64,000 nt of DNA from the NCBI RefSeq assembly GCF_900660675.1, contig NZ_LR215039.1, positions 62,001 through 126,000 on the forward strand, written 5' to 3'. A model generated the notes under the pieces. That model saw only the letters and a program-made list of their open reading frames with translations. It ran no database searches and had not been told where the DNA came from. Shown here in pieces: positions 57,277-64,000 of this stretch (position 1 is the stretch's first letter; every line of letters starts with the position of its first letter). Source of the stretch: Mycoplasmopsis columboralis (lineage in GTDB: Bacteria > Bacillota_I > Bacilli_A > Mycoplasmatales > Metamycoplasmataceae). Both the position numbers and the translations under genes were made by a program.

Positions 57277-57356
57277 AAAGGCAGTACTTTTTCGTTCGCG
57301 GTATTGCCTTTTTCTTTGCAAAAAAAGCAATTTTGCTAAAAATTTTTTGCTTTTTT
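57277..57356 (+). terminator. Two hairpins with T tracts upstream of pdhA
   Basis: First hairpin: AAAGGCAGTAC pairs with GTATTGCCTTT (57277-57312), ending in TTTTTC. Second: GCAAAAAA...TTTTTTGC with inner AGCAA/TTGCT (57318-57350), ending in TTTTTT. The first resembles a plus-strand terminator although no gene lies upstream for about 900 bp; the second could be a backup or an attenuator. Confidence 0.55.
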
Positions 57357-57409
57357 AAAATCTTTCAATAGCAACACATAAAAATGCTAAAAAGCGGTAA
57401 AATTAAAAT

Positions 57410-57426
57410 AAGTAATTTTATTACTT
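57410..57426. promoter_or_regulatory. 17-bp palindrome upstream of pdhA
   Basis: AAGTAAT-TTT-ATTACTT, just after a possible -10 (TAAAAT, 57398-57403) and 30 bp before the ATG. It shares the core GTAAT-N3-ATTAC with the gapA palindrome. Possible common operator (inference). Confidence 0.45.
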
Positions 57427-57456
57427 TGATAACCAAAAAAACGAAAGGAAAATTAA

Positions 57457-58581
57457 ATGTCAAAAACATATAAATATGCATTAGATAAAGACGGTAACTA
57501 TACAGTTATGTCTAACCCTAATGAAATGATTAGAGTTTTAGATGTTAATGGTGATTTAATTGATAAAAAATACAAATCATCACTTACAAACGAACAACTC
57601 TTAGAAGCTTATAAGTGAATGGTTTTATCAAGACAACAAGACACCTACATGCTTCAACTTCAAAGACAAGGTCGTATGTTAACTTTTGTGCCTAACCTTG
57701 GTGAAGAAGCATTGCAAGTGGCAACAGCTTTTGCTATGAATCCTAAAACCGATTGATTTTTACCAGCTTTTAGATCAAATGCAACCATGTTAGCACTTGG
57801 TGTTCCAATGTTAAATCAAATGCTTTACTGAAACGGAAACGAGTGAGGATGCAACATTCCTGAAGGTGTAAATGTAATGCCTGTAAATATTGTTATTGCA
57901 TCTCAAATTTCACACGCAGCCGGAATGGCATTTGGAATGAAACACCACAAAACAGGTGGAGTAGCTGTTACTTTTGTTGGTAATGGTGGAACAACCGAAG
58001 GTGAATTTGCAGAAGGAGTTAACTTTGCAGCCGTTCAAGAATGACCAGCTGTTTTCTGTGTTAACAACAACCAATGAGCTATTTCAACTCCGAACCACTT
58101 TGAATCAGTATCTGCAACTATTTCAATGAAAGCCGCTGCTTTTGGATGTGCTGGAATTAGAGTTGATGGAAATGACTTTTTAGCAAGTTATGACGCTATT
58201 AAAGATGCTATTGAATACTCAAGAAATGAAAGCAAACCAATCATTGTGGAGTTTGTAACTTGACGTCAAGGACCACACACCACTTCAGATAACCCACGGG
58301 TATATAGAACTGAAGAAGAAGAAAAAGAAAATGAAAAATGAGAACCAATGCACCGTTTTGAAAAATACCTTTACTCAGTTGGCGCTTTAAATGATTCTCA
58401 AAAAGAACAAATCTGAAATGAATCATTAGATTTTGTTAAAAAAACTTACGAAGAAAGTATGACAAAAATCAATACTAAACTTGATGATATTTTTGATTAC
58501 ACATACGCTGAACTTCCTGAATACTTAAAAGAACAAAAACAAGAAGCAGTAGACTTTTGATCAAAGAAAGGAGTTAAATAA
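57457..58581 (+). CDS. pdhA: Pyruvate dehydrogenase E1 component, alpha subunit
   Basis: 374 aa, full length. With PdhB it decarboxylates pyruvate using thiamine diphosphate and transfers the acetyl group to lipoate. 'QGRMLTFVPNLGEEALQVATAFA' and 'AFRSN' are conserved. The ThDP motif is GNGGTTEGEF...VNNNQWA, with Asn for Asp in the usual GDG. The phosphorylation-loop region 'TWRQGPHTTSDNPRVYR' holds the conserved His and Arg. Many Trp are TGA. The Shine-Dalgarno sequence AAAGGAAA precedes the ATG. The stop overlaps the pdhB ATG by one base. Confidence 0.96.
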
Positions 58582-59579
58582 TGGCTGACACAAAAGTAGT
58601 TAATAATATTGAAGCCTTAACTCATGCGCTTGATTTAGCTATGGAAAAAGATCCAAATGTTGTGTTATTTGGAGAAGATGCTGGTTATGAAGGTGGAGTT
58701 TTCCGTGCAACTCAAGGTCTTCAAGCTAAATACGGTGTTCAAAGAGTTTTTGATACTCCTATTTCTGAAGCGGCTATTGCTGGAGTGGCAATTGGAGCTT
58801 CACTTGCTGGATTAAAACCAATTGGTGAATTACAATTCCAAGGATTCTCTTATCCAGCTATGCAACAAATTTTTACCCATGCAGCTAGATTAAGAAACCG
58901 TTCAAGAGGACGTTTATCAGTACCTATTGTTATTAGAATGCCTATGGGTGGAGGAATTAGAGCTTTAGAACACCACTCTGAAGCTTTAGAAGCTATCTAC
59001 TCACACGTACCAGGAACTAAAGTAGTTATGCCTGCGTTCCCTTATGACACTAAAGGACTTTTACTTGCTGCTTTAGCAGATCCAGATCCAGTTATTTTCT
59101 TAGAACCTAAGAAAATTTACCGTGCTGGTAAACAAGAAATTCCTGCTGGATACTATGAAGTGGAAATTGGAAAAGCAAACGTTTTAGTTGAAGGAAAAGA
59201 CTTGACTCTTGTTACTTATGGAGCTCAAGTTCACGATGCTTTAGCAGCGATGAAAAAACTTCAAGCATCAAATCCAGAAATTTCAATTGAACTTATTGAT
59301 TTAAGAACAATCAAACCACTTGATCACCAAACAATAGTGGAATCTGTAAAGAAAACTGGAAGATTGCTTGTTGTTCATGAAGCAGTTAGAAGCTTCTCTG
59401 TTTCAGCTGAAATTATGGCTAGAGTTAATGAAAAAGCTTTTGAATATCTTAAAGCTCCAATGGCTCGTTTAACAGGATATGACATTACTGTGCCTCTTGC
59501 CAAAGGTGAAAACTTCCATGCTATTAACGATGATAAAATCGTTGAAAAAGTAAAAGAAGTTATGTCATTTAAGTTTTAA
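58581..59579 (+). CDS. pdhB: Pyruvate dehydrogenase E1 component, beta subunit
   Basis: 332 aa, full length. It forms the alpha2beta2 E1 tetramer. 'VVLFGEDAGYEGGVFRATQGL', 'FDTPISEAAIAGVAIGASLAGLKPIGELQF', each typical of the beta subunit, give the ThDP-binding Glu and the subunit interface. 'GGIRALEHHSEALEAIY' carries the conserved HHSE/HHSQ-type loop. The C-terminal transketolase domain has 'ELIDLRTIKPLD' and 'VVHEAVRSFSVSAEI'. ATG overlaps the pdhA stop, with AAAGGAG 7 nt before it. Confidence 0.97.
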   Translation: MADTKVVNNIEALTHALDLAMEKDPNVVLFGEDAGYEGGVFRATQGLQAKYGVQRVFDTPISEAAIAGVAIGASLAGLKPIGELQFQGFSYPAMQQIFTHAARLRNRSRGRLSVPIVIRMPMGGGIRALEHHSEALEAIYSHVPGTKVVMPAFPYDTKGLLLAALADPDPVIFLEPKKIYRAGKQEIPAGYYEVEIGKANVLVEGKDLTLVTYGAQVHDALAAMKKLQASNPEISIELIDLRTIKPLDHQTIVESVKKTGRLLVVHEAVRSFSVSAEIMARVNEKAFEYLKAPMARLTGYDITVPLAKGENFHAINDDKIVEKVKEVMSFKF

Positions 59580-59600
59580 TAAAAGGAGATATTAAACATA

Positions 59601-60509
59601 ATGAGTATTAGAACAACCCCAATTGCTCGTGCCAAAGCAGCTAAACTTGGTATTGATTTATCTCTTGTTAAAGGTTCAGGAGATCACGGTCGTATTTTAG
59701 TTGCTGATATTGATGCATATGTAGCTTCAGGAGCTCAAAAACCTGCTCCAGCTGCAACAAGTGCTCCTCAAAGTGCGCCAGCAGCAGTAACCCCAAGAGT
59801 GGTAAGCGGAGAACCATATTCACAACCAATTACCCCAATTAGAAAAGCCATTGCTAAAGCGATGACAAACTCATGAGATAATGTTGCTTATGTAAACTTA
59901 GTTCATGAAATCGATATGACTAATTTATGAAATTTACGTTCATCAATTAAAGATTTAGTTCTTAAAAGTGATAACGTTAAATTAACCTTTTTACCTTACA
60001 TTCTTAAAGCAGTGGCAATTGCTTTAAGAGAATTCCCTAAATTTACAGCAAAATACAATGAAGCTAAATCAACTTTAGATTATCCTGGAGTTATTAACTT
60101 AGGATTTGCTGTTGATACTGAAGCTGGATTAATGGTTCCTGTAATTCCAGGTGCTGATCAATTGTCAATTTTAGATTTAGCTAAAGAAATTGGTCGTTTA
60201 GCTAAAGCAGCTAGAGAAAGAACAATTAAACCTGCTGAAATGAAAGGTGCTGGATTTACAGTAACCAACTATGGTAGTGTAGGAAGTTTATTTGGAGTAC
60301 CAGTTATTAACTATCCTGAACTTGCTATTGCTGGAGTTGGAGCAATCGTTGATAAACCAGTTGTTAAAAACGGAGCTGTTGTTCCAGGTAAAGTAATGTA
60401 CATTACTGTTGCTGGGGACCACAGATGAATTGATGGAGCAGAAATTGGACGTTTTGCTTCAAGAGTTAAAGAATTACTTGAAAAACCTGAAGTATTAGGA
60501 GTGTACTAA
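59601..60509 (+). CDS. pdhC: Dihydrolipoamide acetyltransferase (E2) lacking its lipoyl domain
   Basis: 302 aa. It starts directly with a peripheral subunit-binding domain ('TPIARAKAAKLGIDLSLVKG', 'GRILVADIDAYV', residues 6-45), then an Ala/Pro linker and the acetyltransferase core to the end, with the catalytic 'HRWIDGAEIGRF' (His about 271). 'GFTVTNYGSVGS' and 'AIAGVGAI' are also family motifs. No lipoyl domain precedes it, and the 21-bp gap to pdhB leaves no room for one. The lipoyl domain sits on PdhD instead. E2 forms the core of the complex. AAAGGAGA before the ATG. Confidence 0.94.
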
Positions 60510-60510
60510 A

Positions 60511-62358
60511 ATGTATAAATTTAAATTCGCAGATATTGGTGAAGGTCTTCACGAAGGTACAGTTGCTGAAATTTATGTAAAAGATGGTCAAACCGTTAAA
60601 GAAGGAGACAACCTTTTTAGTGTTGAAACCGATAAAGTTACTTCAGATATTACTTCTCCTGTTAATGGAGTAATTTCAAAAATTATGATGGCCGTTGGTG
60701 ATGTTATTCATGTTGGTCAAGAAATTTTCTTAATTGATGATGGTTCAGGAGATGCAGTTGTTGAAGAACCAGCTAAAGAAGAGAAAAAAGAAACCGGAGC
60801 TAGTGTAGTTGGAGAAGCTGTTGTTAATAATGATTTAATTGATTTAGCAGCATTTAAAAAATCAATGCCTACAGTTAATGAAAAAGCACAAGTTGCTTCA
60901 AATTCATCAAATATTGCCAAAGATGTAAAACCATATACTGGTAAAGTTGATGAAGATTATGATGTTATTGTAGTTGGATCAGGTCCTGGTGGATATTTAG
61001 CAGCAGAAGAAGCTGGTAAAAGCGGACTTAAAACTTTAATTGTTGAAAAATCATTCTGAGGTGGAGTATGTTTAAACACCGGATGTATTCCTACTAAAGC
61101 ATTACTTAAATCAACTGAAGTAATTCAAACAATTAAACATGCTCATGATTATGGAATTGTTCTTAAAAAAGAAGAACAAATTTCTGAAGATAAAACATGA
61201 ACTGCAATGCACCAAAGAAAAGAAGAAGTCGTTAAAAAGATTTCTAAATCAGTTGAAATGCTTATGAAATCTTCAAAAGCTAAAACTGTATTTGGTGAAG
61301 CAAAAGTTCTTGGAGATAGAGTAATTGAAGTTGAAGGACAAGTTTACAGAGCTAAAAACTTAATTTTAGCTACTGGATCTACTGCTAATAAATTACTTAA
61401 AATTCCTGGATTTGAACAAGGTTACAAAGACAATAAAATCATCACTTCTAAAGAAGCAATTAACTGAAAAGAAAAACGTCCTAAATCAGTAACCATTATT
61501 GGTGGAGGAGTTATCGGTCTTGAATTTGCAACTATTTTCTCAATTTTAGGAGCTAAAGTTGTAATTATCCAAAACACCGAAAGACTTCTTCCAGCAGCTG
61601 ATAAAGACGTATCAATAGAAGTTAACAAAATGCTTGAAAGACTTGGAGTTGAAGTTCTTTTTGATACCCAAACATTAAAATACGAAAATGACAAACTTTA
61701 CGTAAATGTTAAAGGTGAAGAAAGAGTCCTTGAACAAGAAATTGTTCTTACAGCCACAGGTAGAACACCAAATTCTCAAGGTTTAGCTGAAGCTGGAATT
61801 AAACTTGGAAGCAGAGGTGAAGTATTAGTTGATGAACATCAAAGAACTAATGTTGAAGGTGTTTATGCTATTGGTGATGTTACTGGACAATCAATGCTTG
61901 CTCACGTAGCTTACGCTCACGCTATGACTGCAGTATTTAACATTCTTGGAGACAAAACCAAAGAAACATACAAACCTAAATCAGTAGCTGGATGTATTTA
62001 CACCAACCCAGAAATTGCTTTTATTGGTATGACAGAAGAAGAAGCTAGAGCACAAGGTAAAGATGTATTAACTTCAAAATACTTATTTGAATACCTTGGA
62101 AAATCAATTGCCGCTTTAAATACCACTGGATTTATCAAATTAATTGTTGATAAAGAATACGGTGAAATTTTAGGAGCATGAATTGTAGGTCCTCACGCAA
62201 CTGATTATATTGCTGAAATTGCTTTAGCAATGGAACAAGAAATTACAGTTAATGAAATTGCGCACACAATTCACCCTCACCCAACTTATGGAGAAATTAT
62301 TTGAGAAGCTGCTCGTTCAGCAAGCTTAAAACTTTCTCTTGCTAAACTTAGAAAATAA
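60511..62358 (+). CDS. pdhD: Dihydrolipoamide dehydrogenase (E3) with N-terminal lipoyl domain
   Basis: 615 aa. Residues 1-80 are a lipoyl domain ('[18 protein letters not shown]', lipoyl Lys 42 in ETDKVTSD). A linker of about 65 residues follows. The rest is the FAD/NAD oxidoreductase: '[16 protein letters not shown]' (about 154-169), redox pair CLNTGC (Cys 187 and 192), NAD motif '[12 protein letters not shown]', '[15 protein letters not shown]' and the C-terminal 'IHPHPTYGE' with the catalytic His and Glu. Reoxidises lipoamide with NAD+. As E2 lacks a lipoyl domain, this one must serve all three active sites. It begins one base after the pdhC stop. Confidence 0.96.
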
Positions 62359-62387
62359 GTTTATTAATTATCATTACCCACGCAAAT

Positions 62388-62410
62388 CGCAACAAGTGTT
62401 GCGGTTTTTT
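62388..62410 (+). terminator. Terminator of the pdh operon
   Basis: CGCAAC-AAGT-GTTGCG followed by GTTTTTT. Confidence 0.88.
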
Positions 62411-62421
62411 ATTTTGTTAAA

Positions 62422-62444
62422 TAAAAAACAAGCCCAATGCTTGT
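62422..62444 (-). terminator. Terminator after the SPFH gene
   Basis: ACAAGC/GCTTGT stem (62428-62444). On the minus strand it runs into TTTTTTAT. Confidence 0.8.
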
Positions 62445-62460
62445 TTGACTTTAAATTGAT

Positions 62461-63381
62461 TTACTCGGTTTTTTCTTCGTTGTTTCTAAACACTTCACCA
62501 GCTGCGGCCATTGTTTTAACAACTTCAGATAAGTTTGGTGGAACTATAATTTTTGTTGCTTTTCCATTAGCTAACACACCAAGTTGTTCAATTGATTTTA
62601 ACTGAAGCAATTTTGAGTTGATAGTACTTTTACTTAATAATTCTAAAGCTTCTTGTTGCCCTTTAGCTTCAAGGATTTGACGTTCTCTTTCAGCTTCAGC
62701 AGCTAAAATTTTAGAGGCTTTTTCTCCTTCAGCACGTAGAATGTGACTTTCTTTTTGTGCTTGAGCTCTTAAAATTTCACTTTGTTTTGTACCTTCAGCA
62801 GCTAAAATAATTGCTCTTTTATCTCTTTCGGCTTGCATTTGACGTGTCATAGCTTCTTGAACTTCTGTTGGAGGAGCGATGTTTTGAATTTCTACCCGAT
62901 TAACTTTAATTCCTCATGCATCACTAGCTAAATCTAAAATGGTTGTTAATTTAGCATTAACTGTTTCTCTAGAAGTAAGTGATTCATCAAGTTCTAGTTC
63001 ACCAATTAAGTTTCTTAAGGTAGTTGCAGTTAAAGCTTCAATGGCTAAAAATGGTCTTTCAGCCCCATAAGCAAATAACTTAGGATCAACTACTTTTAAA
63101 TAAATAACGGCATCAACTTTAATAGTGGCGTTATCTCTAGTGATTGCGTTAATAGCTGGGAAATCAATAACTTTTTCTTTTAAGTTTTCTTTAAGAGCAA
63201 TTCTTTCAATAAAAGGAAACTTGAAGTTTACCCCTTTGGTTGCAATTCTATTGAATTTACCGAGTCTTTCAATAATGTAAAAGTTTGTTTCATTTACTAT
63301 AAAGAGTGTTGAAAATAGTACAACTATTAAAACAATTAATAATAATACACCAACAACACTTCCGACAATAATTGGAACCAT
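62461..63381 (-). CDS. SPFH/band 7 membrane protein (QmcA/stomatin type)
   Basis: 306 aa. One N-terminal membrane segment (about 3-28). A band-7 domain follows: 'VNETNFYIIERLGKF', 'GVNFKFPFIERI', 'DFPAINAITRDNATIKVDAVIYLKV' region and 'LRNLIGELELDESLTSRETVNAKL', then 'AWGIKVNRVEIQNI' with Trp = TGA. The C-terminal third is a long Ala/Glu/Arg coiled coil that drives ring or cage formation. Such proteins organise membrane microdomains and often restrain FtsH-type proteases. No NfeD partner is seen nearby. AAGGAGAA precedes the ATG at 63381. Confidence 0.92.
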
Positions 63382-63457
63382 ATTCTCCTTTCTTTTCTTA
63401 TATAAATTATATTAAATTTATTGATTATTAGTTTTCTTAAAGAAAATAAGATTATAT

Positions 63458-63490
63458 AAAAAAGGACAAGAATATCTATTTCCTTATCCT
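63458..63490 (-). terminator. Possible terminator after nagB
   Basis: AGGATAAG pairs (one G-U) with CTTGTCCT on the minus strand (63463-63490), followed by TTTTTTAT. Confidence 0.55.
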
Positions 63491-63515
63491 AATTTAATAT
63501 AATTTTATTTATTTC

Positions 63516-64000
63516 TTAAATGTATTTTCCAGCTTCTTCATCAACAATAACTGTTACATCATTGTGTAATTGTAAAAAACTTGCGGGACATTCTGGTGAA
63601 ACTGGTCCTAATATCATGTCTCTAATAGCGTTAGCTTTAGAAGCTCCGGAAGCAATTAAAACGATTTTTTTAGATTCTAAAATTGTTCCAATTCCCATAG
63701 AAATAGCTGTTAAAGGCATATCTGAAGGTTTATCAAAATAAATTTTATTACTTTCAATAGTACTTTGAGTTAGTTGAACTTCACGTGTTCGATCACTTAT
63801 TGTAGAACCTGGTTCATTAAAAGCGATGTGTCCGTTAGTTCCTATTCCTAAAATAGTAAAATCAATTCCTCCGTGTTTTTTAATAATTTCTTCGTATTTT
63901 TTAGCCTCTTCAACAACGTTGCCATTTCCGTTAGGGAAATTAATGTTTTCTCGCTTAACATTAATATGATTAAATAAATTCCCATCCATAAAATAATGAT
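63516..64000 (-). CDS. nagB: Glucosamine-6-phosphate deaminase, C-terminal part (5' end outside window)
   Basis: About 161 codons are visible. NagB converts glucosamine-6-P to fructose-6-P and ammonia. 'FTILGIGTNGHIAFNEPGS' is the diagnostic loop, followed by 'PLTAISMGIGTILESKKIVLIASG', 'KANAIRDMILGPVSPECPASFLQLH' region and 'VTVIVDEEAGKY'. The frame continues past base 64000 ('HYF' before the apparent internal Met of MDGNLFNHINV), so that Met is not the start. It allows amino sugars, including those from sialic acid or chitobiose breakdown, to enter glycolysis. Confidence 0.95.
   Translation of the reverse strand, partial: HYFMDGNLFNHINVKRENINFPNGNGNVVEEAKKYEEIIKKHGGIDFTILGIGTNGHIAFNEPGSTISDRTREVQLTQSTIESNKIYFDKPSDMPLTAISMGIGTILESKKIVLIASGASKANAIRDMILGPVSPECPASFLQLHNDVTVIVDEEAGKYI

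Larger units (their letters stand above)
56388..57456. other. About 1.07 kb without a credible gene, between uvrC and pdhA
   Basis: Both strands are full of stops in all frames. The longest minus-strand open stretch (57105-57335, 77 codons) contains the terminator-like hairpin described below and has no start or family match. Structure that can be seen: GGTGCAA/TTGCACC inverted repeat about 60 bp apart (near 56500-56560), an AAGATCGT/ACGATCTT hairpin (56659-56686), a TTTACATT/AATGTAAA inverted repeat near 56800-56828, and two hairpins before pdhA. It may be a decayed gene or mobile element, or carry an RNA gene. I recognise no tRNA, tmRNA, RNase P or SRP RNA signature. Confidence 0.5.

Noticed and set aside
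57105-57335. Minus-strand open stretch of 77 codons as a gene relic
   Set aside because: It has no start codon context, matches no family I know and includes a strong hairpin with T tract. I keep it only as a note in the gene-free block.

Overview
The window is mycoplasma DNA. UGA must be read as tryptophan (genetic code 4): almost every gene is crossed by in-frame TGA codons at conserved Trp positions (for example in GapA, PcrA, DnaE and the PDH subunits), TGG is rare, and the DNA is strongly AT-rich. Gene content (lipoproteins, giant membrane-anchored proteins, a PDH operon, KtrAB, separate DnaE and PolA-type exonuclease genes) fits a Mycoplasmopsis / Mycoplasma synoviae-hominis type organism. 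I cannot name the species from sequence alone. All coordinates below assume code 4.

Layout. 1-5121: the 3' end of an unrecognised gene, then two tandem MacB-like ABC exporters with ATPase and permease fused in one chain. 5311-9875: a small membrane protein and rbfA (minus strand), a DUF2779-type putative nuclease and an M42 aminopeptidase. 9949-12747: YneF-like protein and the KtrB/KtrA potassium system. 12828-31879: a surface block consisting of a lipoprotein that resembles GT80 sialyltransferases behind a (TA)9 promoter repeat, then two paralogous giant coiled-coil proteins of 2810 and 2868 aa in one operon. 31973-33178 (minus): rpsF-ssb-rpsR. 33379-39184: topA, a family 2 glycosyltransferase, an RDD membrane protein and pcrA. 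39184-48372: a 541-aa anchored protein that may be a decayed GGDEF-EAL relative, then dnaE, 5'-3' exonuclease, coaE, dnaB, dnaI and fmt, with a consensus DnaA box ahead of dnaB. 48507-49511: gapA. 49750-54544: an accessory island with two tandem nucleotidyltransferase-fold genes (the first broken by one in-frame TAA), a secreted putative cysteine peptidase and two polytopic membrane proteins. 54651-56387: uvrC, followed by about 1.07 kb without a credible gene. 57457-62358: pdhABCD, with the lipoyl domain on E3 instead of E2. 62461-64000 (minus): an SPFH/band-7 protein and the 3' part of nagB.

How it fits together. The housekeeping part supplies glycolysis to acetyl-CoA (GapA, PDH), CoA synthesis (CoaE), replication initiation and repair (DnaB, DnaI, DnaE, exonuclease, PcrA, UvrC, TopA), initiator-tRNA formylation (Fmt) and ribosome assembly (RbfA, S6, S18). 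The accessory parts (ABC exporters, surface block, island 49750-54544) are where the new biology is most likely. Three points stand out: the sialyltransferase-like lipoprotein behind a simple-sequence promoter repeat, the NTase/cysteine-peptidase/membrane-protein cluster, and matching GTAAT-N3-ATTAC palindromes in front of gapA and pdhA that could be a shared operator. Several genes (rbfA, the DUF2779 gene, topA, dnaE, uvrC) have a -10 box only 6-9 nt before the ATG and no Shine-Dalgarno sequence, which suggests leaderless mRNAs.
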